46,218 nt of DNA from Terasakiella magnetica (GCA_902729415.1 LR746520.1:1-46218); one strand, 5' to 3'; positions 18,058-26,764 are shown, counted from the stretch's first letter. Made by a program: numbers and translations. Notes: a model not told the origin generated them from the letters alone.

Positions 18058-19314
18058 ATGAACACGGCCGTGACGAAGTCCTGTCCCACCCTCACCCGTC
18101 CCAAGGGCGCGCCGGTCTATCTGGACTATCAGGCGACCACGCCGTGCGATCCGCGCGTGGTGGAGGTCATGCTGCCCTGGTTCACCGAGAAATTCGGCAA
18201 TCCCCATTCCCGCAACCATCTCTATGGCTGGGAAGCCGAGGAAGCGGTGGAAAAAGCGCGCGAACAGGTGGCCGCCATCATCGGCGCCGATTCCAAGGAG
18301 ATCATCTTCACCTCCGGCGCCACCGAATCCAACAATCTGGCCATCAAGGGCGTGGCGCATTTCTATAAGGACAAGCGCAACCACATCGTCACCGTGGTGA
18401 CCGAGCATAAATGCGTACTCGACACCTGCCGCCATCTCGAACAGGAAGGCTTTTCCGTCACCTATCTGCCGGTGAAGACCGATGGTCTGGTGGACATGGC
18501 CGAGCTTGAGGCCGCCATCACCGACAAGACCGTCATCGTCTCGGTCATGGGCGTCAACAACGAGATCGGCGTGGTCCAGCCCTTGGCCGAGATCGGGGCG
18601 CTGTGCCGGGCCAAGGGCGCCTTCTTCCACACCGATTGCGCCCAGGCGGTGGGCAAGATCCCGCTGGACGTCAACGCCATGAACATCGACCTGATGAGCA
18701 TCTCGGGTCACAAGATCTATGGGCCGAAGGGTATCGGCGCCCTGTATGTCCGCCGCCGTCCCCGCATTCGTCTGGTGCCGCTGATCAATGGCGGCGGTCA
18801 GGAGCGCGGCATGCGGTCAGGCACCCTGGCCACCCCGCTTTGCGTCGGCTTCGGCGAAGCCTGTGCCATCGCCCAGGCCGAGATGGGCACCGAAGCCGAG
18901 CGCCTGCGCCGCCTGCGCGACCGCCTTCTGGGTGGGCTGAAGCAACGTCTGGCCGAGATCTATGTCAACGGCGATCTCGACCACCGCGTTCCCGGCAATC
19001 TCAACATCTCGTTCGCCTTCGTCGAGGGCGAGGGCTTGATGATGGGAGTCAAGCAACTGGCGGTGTCATCGGGTTCGGCCTGCACCTCGGCCTCGCTGGA
19101 GCCGTCTTATGTGCTGCGCGCCCTCGGCCTCGACGCAGAAATGGCTCATACCAGCCTGCGCTTCGGCATGGGCCGCTTCACCACCGACGAGGATATCGAC
19201 TTTGCCATCGACCATATCGTCGAGGCGGTCGAACATCTGCGCTCTATGAGCCCGCTATGGGACATGCACCTGGAAGGTGTCGACATCAAGTCCATCGAAT
19301 GGGCCGAACACTGA
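18058..19314 (+). CDS. iscS: Cysteine desulfurase IscS
   Basis: The main sulfur donor for IscU scaffold assembly and tRNA thiolation. The 418 residues are of group I IscS type with [15 protein letters not shown] near the start, [27 protein letters not shown] Lys219 in [16 protein letters not shown] and catalytic Cys342 in [19 protein letters not shown], the long mobile loop expected for IscU transfer. The C-terminus ([21 protein letters not shown]) is the IscU-interacting tail. I chose the ATG at 18058 because AAAGGA (18043-18048) is 9 bases away; an in-frame ATG at 18049 directly abuts this element. Confidence 0.96.
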   Translation: MNTAVTKSCPTLTRPKGAPVYLDYQATTPCDPRVVEVMLPWFTEKFGNPHSRNHLYGWEAEEAVEKAREQVAAIIGADSKEIIFTSGATESNNLAIKGVAHFYKDKRNHIVTVVTEHKCVLDTCRHLEQEGFSVTYLPVKTDGLVDMAELEAAITDKTVIVSVMGVNNEIGVVQPLAEIGALCRAKGAFFHTDCAQAVGKIPLDVNAMNIDLMSISGHKIYGPKGIGALYVRRRPRIRLVPLINGGGQERGMRSGTLATPLCVGFGEACAIAQAEMGTEAERLRRLRDRLLGGLKQRLAEIYVNGDLDHRVPGNLNISFAFVEGEGLMMGVKQLAVSSGSACTSASLEPSYVLRALGLDAEMAHTSLRFGMGRFTTDEDIDFAIDHIVEAVEHLRSMSPLWDMHLEGVDIKSIEWAEH

Positions 19315-19324
19315 GGCCCCGATC

Positions 19325-19352
19325 TTGATCGGAATATGATATAGTTTAGAAT
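19325..19352 (+). promoter_or_regulatory. Possible internal promoter before iscU
   Basis: The iscS-iscU gap of 80 bases is unusually long and AT-rich for this operon. TTGATC at 19325-19330 and TAGAAT at 19347-19352 are 16 bases apart, about 43 bases before the iscU ATG. A small GC hairpin follows at 19358-19373. It could give extra iscU expression or mark an RNA-processing point. Confidence 0.3.
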
Positions 19353-19394
19353 AATTCCGGCCTAGCGCGGCCGTGATGTGTTGGAGAACGGGTT

Positions 19395-19775
19395 ATGGCA
19401 TACAGTGAAAAGGTCATCGACCACTACGAGAACCCCCGCAATGTGGGCGCTCTCGACAAGGACGACGGCGCGGTCGGAACCGGTCTGGTGGGTGCCCCCG
19501 CCTGCGGCGACGTCATGAAGCTGCAGATCAAGGTCAGCGCCGAGGGCATCATTGAGGACGCCAAGTTCAAGACCTTCGGCTGTGGTTCAGCCATCGCCTC
19601 CAGCTCGCTGGTGACCGAGTGGGTCAAGGGCAAGACCTTGGACGAGGCGGCGGCGATCAAGAATACCGACATCGCCCACGAACTGGCGCTGCCGCCGGTC
19701 AAGATCCATTGTTCGGTTCTGGCCGAGGATGCTATCAAGGCCGCCATCGCCGACTACAAGAAGAAGTCGGGCTGA
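19395..19775 (+). CDS. iscU: Fe-S scaffold protein IscU
   Basis: Scaffold on which IscS sulfur and iron are built into [2Fe-2S]/[4Fe-4S] clusters. The 126 residues are full length. Cluster ligands Cys37, Asp39, Cys63 and Cys106 with His105 are all present (GAPACGDVM, FGCGSAIASSS, KIHCSVLAEDA), and the HscA recognition motif LPPVK is at 99-103. The start has GGAG upstream. It follows iscS and precedes iscA by 46 bases, the standard order. Confidence 0.97.
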   Translation: MAYSEKVIDHYENPRNVGALDKDDGAVGTGLVGAPACGDVMKLQIKVSAEGIIEDAKFKTFGCGSAIASSSLVTEWVKGKTLDEAAAIKNTDIAHELALPPVKIHCSVLAEDAIKAAIADYKKKSG

Positions 19776-19821
19776 CCGGCCCGATTGTCCGAGGGAAGAA
19801 AAAAGAAGAAAGGGGATCGTG

Positions 19822-20157
19822 ATGAGCAAGGCTCCCATGACCATCACCGATGCGGCCGCCGAGCGCGTCAAGGCATTACTGTCCAAGCGCGGCAAGCCGT
19901 CGGTGGGCATTCGGATCGGCGTGCGCTCCAAGGGCTGCTCGGGCATGTCCTACACCTTGGAGTATGCTGACGAGAAATCTCCGTTCGACGAAATCCTGGA
20001 AGATAAAGGCGTCACCGTCCTGATCGACCCCAAGGCGACCATGTTCATCCTGGGAACCGAGATGGATTTCGTCGAAGACAAGATGCAATCTGGCTTCGTG
20101 TTCAAGAACCCCAACGAAAAAGGCCGGTGCGGCTGTGGCGAATCCTTCCACGTGTAG
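19822..20157 (+). CDS. iscA: A-type Fe-S carrier IscA
   Basis: A-type carrier of 111 residues that receives or delivers Fe-S clusters or iron. The three ligands are Cys39 (in GVRSKGCSGMSYTLEY) and Cys103/Cys105 (GRCGCGESFHV), spaced as in IscA/HesB. The ATG at 19822 has an AGGGGA ribosome site; the GTG one codon upstream is a possible but less likely start. Its stop is 12 bases before hscB. Confidence 0.95.
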   Translation: MSKAPMTITDAAAERVKALLSKRGKPSVGIRIGVRSKGCSGMSYTLEYADEKSPFDEILEDKGVTVLIDPKATMFILGTEMDFVEDKMQSGFVFKNPNEKGRCGCGESFHV

Positions 20158-20169
20158 TAAAGAATCGTC

Positions 20170-20793
20170 ATGAACGCCTCCGCCATCGCCACCATCGTAC
20201 CGTGCTGGTCCTGCAAGGGACCAGTGGCGGCCCGCGCCCTGTTCTGCTCCACCTGTGGCGCGGTGCAGGGGCCGGGCAGCATCGACCACTTCACCCGGCT
20301 AGGCATCCAGCCCACCTTCGACATCGATCTGGAGGGGTTGGAGAAGCAGTATTTCGGCTTTCAGCGCCGCCTTCACCCCGACCGCTTCGCCGCCAAATCC
20401 GGCAAGGAGAAGGCGCTGTCCCAGGCTCAGGCCACCTCGTTGAACGAGGCCTACGAGACCCTGAAAGACCCGCTCCGGCGCGCCGCTTACCTGCTCAACC
20501 AGTTGGGTCATCCGGTGGACCTCACCGCCTGCGGCACCATCAACGACCGCGAGTTGCTGATGGAACAGATGGAAAAGCGCGAAGCCCTGGCCGATTCCAC
20601 CACCGCCGAGCAGGTCGCCAAACTCGCCATGCAGGCCGAATCCGAAGTCATCGCCTGCCAGTGCCACATCTCGGCCGCCATCAACGCCAGCAACCTGGAG
20701 GAGGCCGGTCATCTGACCATCCGCCTCAAATATCTGGCCAAGCTGGCCGAAGAAGCCCGCGCCAAGAAATCCCGCATCACGAGGTTGCCCTAG
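20170..20793 (+). CDS. hscB: HscB co-chaperone with N-terminal zinc-ribbon
   Basis: J-protein partner of HscA that brings IscU to the chaperone and stimulates its ATPase. The 207 residues are longer than E. coli HscB (171) because residues 1-35 add two CxxC pairs, C12/C15 (PCWSCK) and C26/C29 (FCSTCG), as in eukaryotic HSC20. The J domain has HPD at 69-71 (RLHPDRFAAK), and the C-terminal three-helix bundle binds IscU. The start has weak ribosome-site character. It is separated from hscA by one base, so translation is probably coupled. Confidence 0.93.
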   Translation: MNASAIATIVPCWSCKGPVAARALFCSTCGAVQGPGSIDHFTRLGIQPTFDIDLEGLEKQYFGFQRRLHPDRFAAKSGKEKALSQAQATSLNEAYETLKDPLRRAAYLLNQLGHPVDLTACGTINDRELLMEQMEKREALADSTTAEQVAKLAMQAESEVIACQCHISAAINASNLEEAGHLTIRLKYLAKLAEEARAKKSRITRLP

Positions 20794-20794
20794 T

Positions 20795-22690
20795 ATGCTG
20801 TTTCAGCTCCATGAACCTGGCGAAACCCCGCTTCCGCACGAATCCGACCGCGGCCTGGCAATCGGCATTGATCTTGGCACCACTAATTCGGTGGTTGCCG
20901 TGGCCAGTGACGGCCAAACCGAGGTTCTGCGCGACGCTGAAGGCAAGGGCCTGATTCCCTCGGTGGTCTATTATGGCGATGACGGCAGCGTCGTGGTCGG
21001 CCAGGACGCCCGGCGCATGATCCTGGAGGAGCCCGACCACGTGGTCAGCTCCATCAAACGCCTGATGGGGCGTGGCGCCGCAGACCTCAAAACCCTGGCG
21101 GGCACCCTGCCCTTCAAGCTCGACACCGCCGCCGACGGCGGCATGGTGCGGCTGTCAGTGGCCGGACGCACCCTGACCCCGGTGGAAATTTCCGCCGATA
21201 TCTTGCGCGCCGTGCGCATCCGCGCCGAGCTGGCCCAGGGCAAGACCGTCGACCGCGCCGTGGTGACGGTTCCCGCTTATTTCGACGACGGCGCCCGCAC
21301 CGCCACCAAGGACGCCGCCCGTCTGGCCGGTCTTGAAGTGCTGCGTCTGGTCAACGAACCCACCGCCGCCGCCCTGGCCTATGGCCTAGACAACGCCGCC
21401 GAGGGACTTTACGCCGTCTATGATCTCGGCGGCGGCACCTTCGACGTCTCCATCCTCAAGATGGAAAAGGGCGTGTTCCAGGTCAAGGCCACCGGCGGCG
21501 ACGCCGCCCTGGGCGGTGACGACATCGACCATGCCATCGCCGAGCGCTTTTTGTCCGAGCGCGTCAAGGAGCACGGCACCGAGATCATCACCGAGGGTGA
21601 GGCCAAGCAGGCCCTGGCCGCCGCCCGCGTCGCCAAGGAATGTCTGTCCGGCCGTCAGGACGGCTCGTGGGTCATCGAAGTGGACGGCAAGCCCTCCCAC
21701 CACACATTGAGCCGAGCCCAGCTGGAAGATCTGGCCACCCCTTGGGTAAGCCGGACCGAAACCATCTGCCGCAATGTCATCGAGGATGCCGGCATCGGTG
21801 TGTCTGAAATTCAAGGCGTGGTGCTGGTGGGCGGCTCGACCCGCATGCCGCTGGTACGCGCCAAGGTCAAGGCCATCTTCGGGCGCGAGCCCCTGGCCGA
21901 CATCAATCCCGACGAGGTGGTCGCGGTCGGCGCCGCCCTGCAGGCCGAGGCCCTGACCGCCGGAAGCGACACCTTGCTGCTGGACGTCACGCCTTTGAGC
22001 CTCGGTATCGAGACCATGGGCGGCATCGTCGAAAAGGTGATCCCGCGCAATACCCCGATCCCTGTGGCCATGGCCCAGGAATTCACCACCTATCAGGACG
22101 GTCAGACAGCCATGTCCATCCATGTGGCGCAGGGCGAGCGCGAGATGGTGGACCAATGCCGCTCGCTGGCCCGCTTTGTCCTGCGCGGCATTCCCAACAT
22201 GGCGGCGGGCGCGGCCCGCATTCGCGTCACCTTTACTGTCGATGCCGACGGCCTGCTGACCGTCAGCGCCCGCGAGGCCACCACCGGCACAGAGCAACAG
22301 GTCGCCGTCAAGCCGTCCTATGGTCTGACCGAGGACGAAATGGCGCAAATGCTGCGCGACTCCCTGGTCAACGCCAAGGATGACATGGCGACCCGCCTGT
22401 TCGCCGAGACGGCGGTGGAGGCCCGGCGCTCGGTGCTGGCGGTTCAAGCTGCGCTGAAAGTGGACCAAGACCTCTTGTCGGCGGACGAACGACAGGCTAT
22501 CGATAACGTCATCTCGCGGGTCGAGGAGACCATCGCCTCCAAGGACCGTGACGCCGTGACCGCATCCATGGAAGACCTGGAAGCCGCCACCAAAACCTTC
22601 GCCGAACGGCGGATGGATCGGGGCATCCGGGAAGCCTTGGCGGGCATGACGGTGGACAAGCTCGATAACGCCCTCGGGGGCGATACTTAA
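20795..22690 (+). CDS. hscA: Hsp70-type chaperone HscA
   Basis: Specialised Hsp70 that binds the LPPVK motif of IscU and drives cluster release. The 631 residues match HscA (616 in E. coli). ATPase motifs are IGIDLGTTNSVVAVASDG (about 22-40), AVVTVPAYFDDGARTATKDAA, RLVNEPTAAALAYG, VYDLGGGTFDVSIL and VLVGGSTRMPLV. The substrate-binding domain begins after DTLLLDVTPLSLGIETMGG. The C-terminal lid is present, and the protein ends without the DnaK-type EEVD tail. It begins one base after the hscB stop and ends 24 bases before fdx. Confidence 0.96.
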   Translation: MLFQLHEPGETPLPHESDRGLAIGIDLGTTNSVVAVASDGQTEVLRDAEGKGLIPSVVYYGDDGSVVVGQDARRMILEEPDHVVSSIKRLMGRGAADLKTLAGTLPFKLDTAADGGMVRLSVAGRTLTPVEISADILRAVRIRAELAQGKTVDRAVVTVPAYFDDGARTATKDAARLAGLEVLRLVNEPTAAALAYGLDNAAEGLYAVYDLGGGTFDVSILKMEKGVFQVKATGGDAALGGDDIDHAIAERFLSERVKEHGTEIITEGEAKQALAAARVAKECLSGRQDGSWVIEVDGKPSHHTLSRAQLEDLATPWVSRTETICRNVIEDAGIGVSEIQGVVLVGGSTRMPLVRAKVKAIFGREPLADINPDEVVAVGAALQAEALTAGSDTLLLDVTPLSLGIETMGGIVEKVIPRNTPIPVAMAQEFTTYQDGQTAMSIHVAQGEREMVDQCRSLARFVLRGIPNMAAGAARIRVTFTVDADGLLTVSAREATTGTEQQVAVKPSYGLTEDEMAQMLRDSLVNAKDDMATRLFAETAVEARRSVLAVQAALKVDQDLLSADERQAIDNVISRVEETIASKDRDAVTASMEDLEAATKTFAERRMDRGIREALAGMTVDKLDNALGGDT

Positions 22691-22714
22691 CCCAACAAGG
22701 ACAAAGGCAATTCC

Positions 22715-23053
22715 ATGCCCAAGATGACGTTCATCGCCCCGGACGGGAGCCGCAAGGAAGTCGAGGCCGCCGAAGGCCTGTCGGTTCTCGAAATCGCCCA
22801 CCGTGCCAAGATCGAGCTGGAAGGCGCCTGCGAGGGCTCGCTGGCCTGCTCCACCTGCCACGTGGTCGTCGCCAAGGAATGGTACGACAAGCTTCCCACC
22901 GCCACCGAGGACGAGGAAGATATGCTGGACCTGGCCTTCGGCCTTGCCCCCACCTCGCGCCTGGGCTGCCAGATCATCATGAGCAAGGAACTGGATGGCC
23001 TGGCGGTTACTCTGCCCGCCGCCACCCGCAACATGATGGTCGACAAGAAATAA
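22715..23053 (+). CDS. fdx: [2Fe-2S] ferredoxin, Isc type
   Basis: Adrenodoxin-type ferredoxin of 112 residues, supplying electrons for cluster assembly on IscU. The ligands Cys39, Cys45, Cys48 and Cys85 have the CX5CX2C...C spacing ([21 protein letters not shown]). The acidic interaction helix [18 protein letters not shown] is intact. It follows hscA and precedes iscX by 13 bases. Confidence 0.96.
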   Translation: MPKMTFIAPDGSRKEVEAAEGLSVLEIAHRAKIELEGACEGSLACSTCHVVVAKEWYDKLPTATEDEEDMLDLAFGLAPTSRLGCQIIMSKELDGLAVTLPAATRNMMVDKK

Positions 23054-23066
23054 GGCGATCCCCGCC

Positions 23067-23261
23067 ATGAAATGGACCGACACCCTGGACATCGCCCTGG
23101 CGCTGGAAGACGCCCACCCCGAGGTGGACAACGTCAATCTGCGCTATACCGATCTTCACCGCTGGGTGTGCGCGCTGCCGGGCTTTGACGACGAGCCCGG
23201 CAAGTCCACCGAAAAGACTCTCGAAGCCATTCAGTTGGCTTGGATCGACGAGCGGGACTAA
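23067..23261 (+). CDS. iscX: IscX, IscS-binding regulator
   Basis: A 64-residue acidic protein matching IscX (YfhJ), which binds IscS and iron and modulates the rate of Fe-S assembly. The N-terminal MKWTDTLDIALALEDAHPEV, the central LRYTDLHRWVCALPGFDD and the C-terminal EAIQLAWIDERD are all family features. It is the last canonical gene of the isc set; a 77-base gap follows before the DUF599 gene. Confidence 0.95.
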   Translation: MKWTDTLDIALALEDAHPEVDNVNLRYTDLHRWVCALPGFDDEPGKSTEKTLEAIQLAWIDERD

Positions 23262-23338
23262 GACCGGCCACTCCCCGTAGTGACCGTTTCGCCGTTAGGA
23301 CGGCCTCCCTTCTGCCCATGGGAGGAAGAGGCAATGAC

Positions 23339-24049
23339 ATGAACGCCGCACTGACCATGCTTCCGGCCCTGGATCTGGCCGCCTTCGCCGCCTTCATGGC
23401 GCTGTGGGTGGGCTATACCCTGATGGCTGACCGCATGACCGCCGACGGCCATTCCCTGCTTTCGGCCACCGCCCGCCACCGCCGGACCTGGATGCGCAAT
23501 CTGTGCGACCGCGAGGTCCGCGTCGCCGACGGCGCCCTACTGGGTAATCTCATGCGCAGCGTCTCGTTCTTCGCTTCGGCCAGCATCCTGATTTTGGGCG
23601 GTCTTTTGGCCCTGATCGGTTCGGGTGACCGCGCCTATGCCGTAGTACAGGATCTGCCCCTGGTCTCGGCCTCGGGGCGCGGCGTATTCGAGATCAAGGC
23701 CATCCTGCTGGCGGGGGTTTTCGTCTACGCCTTCTTTCAGATCACATGGTCGCTGCGGCAGTTCAATTACTGCTGCATCCTGCTGGGGGCCGCCCCGCCG
23801 CCCGAGGCCGAGGCCGCCGCCAAGGATACCTTCGCCGAGCATGCCGCCCGCCTCAACGAATTGGGTGCCGCCAGCTTCAACCGCGGCCTGCGGGCCTATT
23901 ACTTCGCGCTGGCCATGATGACATGGTTCATCCATGCCGGTGTCTTTGTCGCCGCCACCCTGGCGGTGGTCGGGGTGCTGTATCGGCGCGAGTTCCGCTC
24001 CAAGACCATGAAGGCACTGCACGCCGCCTTGCCGGGGCCACGCCCGTGA
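23339..24049 (+). CDS. DUF599 membrane protein
   Basis: A 236-residue inner-membrane protein of the DUF599 family. Hydrophobic segments are at about 10-29, 72-92, 118-138 and 186-214, with the family segments HRRTWMRNL near 47 and [19 protein letters not shown] at 132-150. The function is unknown in the family. The ATG at 23339 has AGAGG seven bases upstream; an in-frame ATG at 23318 is the other candidate. Its stop overlaps the mnmA start in a GTGA, so the two are translationally coupled. No direct link to sulfur metabolism can be seen in the protein. Confidence 0.85.
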   Translation: MNAALTMLPALDLAAFAAFMALWVGYTLMADRMTADGHSLLSATARHRRTWMRNLCDREVRVADGALLGNLMRSVSFFASASILILGGLLALIGSGDRAYAVVQDLPLVSASGRGVFEIKAILLAGVFVYAFFQITWSLRQFNYCCILLGAAPPPEAEAAAKDTFAEHAARLNELGAASFNRGLRAYYFALAMMTWFIHAGVFVAATLAVVGVLYRREFRSKTMKALHAALPGPRP

Positions 24050-25164
24050 ACTCCCTCGGGCTCGATAAATCCGCCCGCGCCACCCGCGTGGTGGTCGCCA
24101 TGTCGGGCGGGGTGGATTCCTCGGCCACCGCCGCCATGCTGAAGGACGAGGGTTATGACGTCATCGGTGTCACCCTCCAGCTTTACGATGTGGGCGAGGC
24201 CACCTGCCGCCCCAACACCTGCTGCGCCGGCAAGGATATCCACGACGCCCGCGCCGTCGCCGACGTCCTGGGCATTCCCCATTATGTGCTGGATTTCGAG
24301 GCCGCCTTCCGCAAGGACGTGATCGAGCGCTTTGCCGACACCTATGTGGCGGGGTTGACGCCCATTCCGTGCGTGCTGTGCAACGAGACCGTCAAGTTCC
24401 GCGACCTGCTGGGCGTGGCGAAGGATCTCGGCGCTGACGCCCTGGCCACCGGCCATTACGTCCAGCGCCGCATGGGGCCGCAGGGGCCGGAACTGATCAA
24501 GGGCGCCGACCCCGCCCGCGACCAAAGCTATTTCCTGTTCGCCACCACGCGGGCGCAACTGGACTTCCTGCGCTTCCCCTTAGGCGGCATGACCAGCAAG
24601 GACCAGACCCGCGCCATCGCCGCCCGTCACAAACTGCCGGTGGCGGCCAAGCGCGACAGCCAGGACATCTGCTTTGTCCCCGATGGCGATTATGCCGGAT
24701 TGGTCACCGCCATGCGCCCCGGCGCCGCCCGGCCGGGTGAGATCGTGGATCAGACCGGCCAAGTACTGGGCCGCCACCCCGGCATCATCCATTACACCAT
24801 CGGCCAGCGCAAAGGCCTGGGCCTGGGCGGCGGTCCGCCGCTTTACGTCCTGGCGCTGGAGGCCGACACCGCCCGCGTGGTGGTCGGCCCCAGGCAGGCC
24901 CTGGGCCGTACCCTGATCCGGGTGCGCGACGTCAACTGGCTGGGCGGCGACGAGCCGGAAATGCGGGTCGAGGTACGGGTGCGCTCCACCCGCCCCCCCG
25001 CCCCCGCGTTACTCCGCCGCCTGGATGAAAGCTGCGCCGAAGTCATCCTCGACCAGCCGGAACAAGGCGTCGCCCCCGGTCAGGCCTGCGTTTTCTACGC
25101 CGAAGAGCGGGTGCTGGGCGGCGGCTGGATCGTCTCTGCCGATTCCCCTCTCAGAGGGTCTTGA
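24046..25164 (+). CDS. mnmA: tRNA 2-thiouridylase MnmA
   Basis: Adds sulfur to U34 of tRNA-Lys, -Glu and -Gln, using persulfide sulfur that begins at IscS. The 372 residues are normal for the family. The PP-loop SGGVDSS is at 20-26. The catalytic cysteines are Cys112 in LCNETVKF and Cys209 in [19 protein letters not shown] and [19 protein letters not shown] are further family features. The GTG start at 24046 overlaps the DUF599 stop by 4 bases. Its place just behind the isc genes fits its need for an IscS-derived sulfur relay. Confidence 0.95.
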   Translation: MNSLGLDKSARATRVVVAMSGGVDSSATAAMLKDEGYDVIGVTLQLYDVGEATCRPNTCCAGKDIHDARAVADVLGIPHYVLDFEAAFRKDVIERFADTYVAGLTPIPCVLCNETVKFRDLLGVAKDLGADALATGHYVQRRMGPQGPELIKGADPARDQSYFLFATTRAQLDFLRFPLGGMTSKDQTRAIAARHKLPVAAKRDSQDICFVPDGDYAGLVTAMRPGAARPGEIVDQTGQVLGRHPGIIHYTIGQRKGLGLGGGPPLYVLALEADTARVVVGPRQALGRTLIRVRDVNWLGGDEPEMRVEVRVRSTRPPAPALLRRLDESCAEVILDQPEQGVAPGQACVFYAEERVLGGGWIVSADSPLRGS

Positions 25165-25206
25165 CAGCCCTCACCGCGCCGATTATACCCACCGCTCTCG
25201 ACCTAT

Positions 25207-25283
25207 GGCGGGGTAGCTCAGCTGGTTAGAGCACGGGAATCATAATCCTGGGGTCGGGGGTTCGAGTCCCTCTCCCGCTACCA
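25207..25283 (+). tRNA. tRNA-Met(CAT), elongator type
   Basis: A 77-base cloverleaf with encoded CCA. The acceptor stem GGCGGGG pairs with TCCCGCT (G-U at both ends), the D arm is GCTC/GAGC, and the anticodon stem CGGGA/TCCTG holds the loop ATCATAA with anticodon CAT. The T arm is GGGGG-TTCGAGT-CCCTC. The G-C-rich acceptor and the GGAATCATAATCC core are those of elongator tRNA-Met rather than initiator or the Ile-lysidine tRNA. It may be transcribed with mnmA, 42 bases upstream, or alone. Confidence 0.97.
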
Positions 25284-25285
25284 AT

Positions 25286-25321
25286 AAAAGGCCTGTAACT
25301 CCAACGAGTTACAGGCCTTTT
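25286..25321 (+). terminator. Strong intrinsic terminator after tRNA-Met
   Basis: A perfect 16-bp stem (25286-25301 with 25306-25321, core GGCCTGTAACT) with a CAAC loop, followed by a T-rich run TTTTCCTTTTG. It starts 3 bases after the tRNA CCA and should end the tRNA transcript and any read-through from the isc-mnmA operon. Flanking A and T runs make it work in both directions. Confidence 0.92.
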
Positions 25322-25569
25322 CCTTTTGTTCCCGCCGGATGATGGTTTACGCTGAAATTCTAGGATTTCCGCCATTTTCCGCCGGTTCCGTTTTTCTCCA
25401 TGGCGCATGGCAGGGTCACCGGTCTTGCCCGTTTTGTCTTGGTTTTCGAGGGTTTCCATCGGCCCGGTTCTCTTGTTAGCCATGGATGGCGAGACGGGGC
25501 CACTTTGTCCCCTAGGCGTCCCCTAAGAAGGTCCTTCCGGTCTGCCGGAAACCACTCGGGGGGACGTGA
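25322..25569. other. Non-coding scar downstream of tRNA
   Basis: I see no convincing gene in these 248 bases. Short open frames on both strands have no family resemblance, and the antisense one runs through the tRNA. Together with the truncated gene that follows, the stretch looks like remnant DNA at a tRNA 3-prime end, a common integration position. Confidence 0.4.
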
Positions 25570-25936
25570 CCCATTTGCGCCCTATAAATCCCTGGCGGAA
25601 CTGACCGCCTCGCCGGTTCTTCGGCTGGGCTATATCGACGGCTTTTCCTACGGCAGCTCCGTGGACGCCTTTATCGCCAAGATGACCGGTATGAAGATTT
25701 CGCGGGGAACCACTCAGCCCGGCATGGTGAGCATGCTTGCGGGGGAACGCTTCGATTACATGTTCGCCGACCAGGAAGAATACGAGGCCGTGGCCAGAGC
25801 CGCGAACATCCCCCCGGAGAGTCTTCGCCTGTTGGTTTTTCCAGATGTCCCCGAGGGCAACAAGCGCTACCTGATGTGCAACAAGGCGGTGCCAAGGAAT
25901 ACCATCGATCGCATCGACGCGGCGATTCAGCCGTGA
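25570..25936 (+). pseudogene. 3-prime fragment of a solute-binding protein gene
   Basis: From about 25570 the frame reads as the C-terminal 120 residues of a periplasmic family 3-type solute-binding protein: YKSLAELTASPVLRLGYIDG, FSYGSSVDAFIAKM, then MVSMLAGERFDYMFADQEEY and RYLMCNKAVPRNTIDRIDAAI, ending at a TGA. The first lobe and signal peptide are missing. The open frame continues upstream to 25400, but that part (rich in Arg and Ser) has no family character, so a deletion or rearrangement removed the 5-prime end. It has no ribosome site at a sensible position. It is probably non-functional. Confidence 0.65.
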
Positions 25937-26047
25937 CCCGAGCTACCTCGCGGAAAGTTAAGGCCGCGCCAAAATAGTTTTCTTGATTTCCACCCGCTAA
26001 CACTGAGACCTTCGCTCAAGCTTGTGGTCCGTATCGGAGAAAGCCAT

Positions 26048-26755
26048 ATGGAGGCCTCAAAGAATTGCCCTGGGTGCGAGGTGTGGTCGTCACGGCGGCG
26101 AGAGCCGATGCGCCAGGTCCTGGGAGAGCGTTGCCCTTTCCCACGCCTTTCTTCCAAGGTCCGCGTCGCCAAGGGCGATAATCTCTACCACCAGGGCGAC
26201 CGGGTGCGAGGAGCATTCAGTTTGTCTTCGGGCATGGTAGCCCTGGAGCGGGTGGGTGAGGACGGCGATCTGGTCATCCTCAAGGTTTTGCAGGCGGGTG
26301 CCTTCTTCCCCTGTGCCGACCTGATGCATGACGGTCTTCACACCACCACGGCCCGAGCCTTGACCGACATCACCGCCTGCTTTGTCCCTTCCGACCGCTT
26401 GAAATCAGCGATCAAGGACGATCATGCCCTGACCTTGGCCTTACTCAAGCTGAACTCGGTGGAGACCCGCGAGAACGAGGAAGCCATCTTCAATCTGTGC
26501 AGCGTCGAATTGCCGGATCGGGTGCTGGCCGTCCTGACCACGCTGGCCATCGAGATCGGCCATCGTGACGCCAACGGCGATCTCCGGGTCACCCTGCCCA
26601 TGGCCTGGCGCGATCTGGCCGCCATGGTCGGCACCGGCCCCGAGGTCATCTCGCGCCAATTGCGGCGGCTGGCAAGTGCTGGACGGCTATCGTTCAAACA
26701 ACGGCATGTGGTTCTCCACGCCCCCCACGCTCCCAAGGCCACACGCACCCGATAG
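26048..26755 (+). CDS. Crp/Fnr-family transcription regulator
   Basis: A 235-residue regulator: a cyclic-nucleotide-binding-like beta roll (about 35-125, with VAKGDNLYHQGDRV and SGMVALERVGEDGDLVIL), a dimer helix and a C-terminal winged helix (LPMAWRDLAAMVGTGPEVISRQLRRLASAGRL, about 188-220). The N-terminus carries C7xxC10 and C29, with C89 and C111 later. This differs from the Fnr 20/23/29/122 pattern, so Fe-S or other metal sensing is possible but not shown. cAMP-binding residues are not obvious. The ATG at 26048 has GGAGA seven bases upstream; a GTG at 26024 is less likely. It converges with the aryl polyene operon and could control it, but nothing proves this. Confidence 0.85.
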   Translation: MEASKNCPGCEVWSSRRREPMRQVLGERCPFPRLSSKVRVAKGDNLYHQGDRVRGAFSLSSGMVALERVGEDGDLVILKVLQAGAFFPCADLMHDGLHTTTARALTDITACFVPSDRLKSAIKDDHALTLALLKLNSVETRENEEAIFNLCSVELPDRVLAVLTTLAIEIGHRDANGDLRVTLPMAWRDLAAMVGTGPEVISRQLRRLASAGRLSFKQRHVVLHAPHAPKATRTR

Positions 26756-26764
26756 GGTTTTCAT

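Noticed and set aside
25226..25483. An 85-codon open frame on the minus strand across the tRNA
   Set aside because: Its C-terminal third is the antisense of tRNA-Met and the terminator, the start has no ribosome site, and the residue pattern is typical of spurious tRNA-antisense frames.
25983..26000. TTGATT before the Crp/Fnr-like gene as a possible Fnr box
   Set aside because: Only the left half-site is present; the matching ATCAA half is missing at the right spacing.
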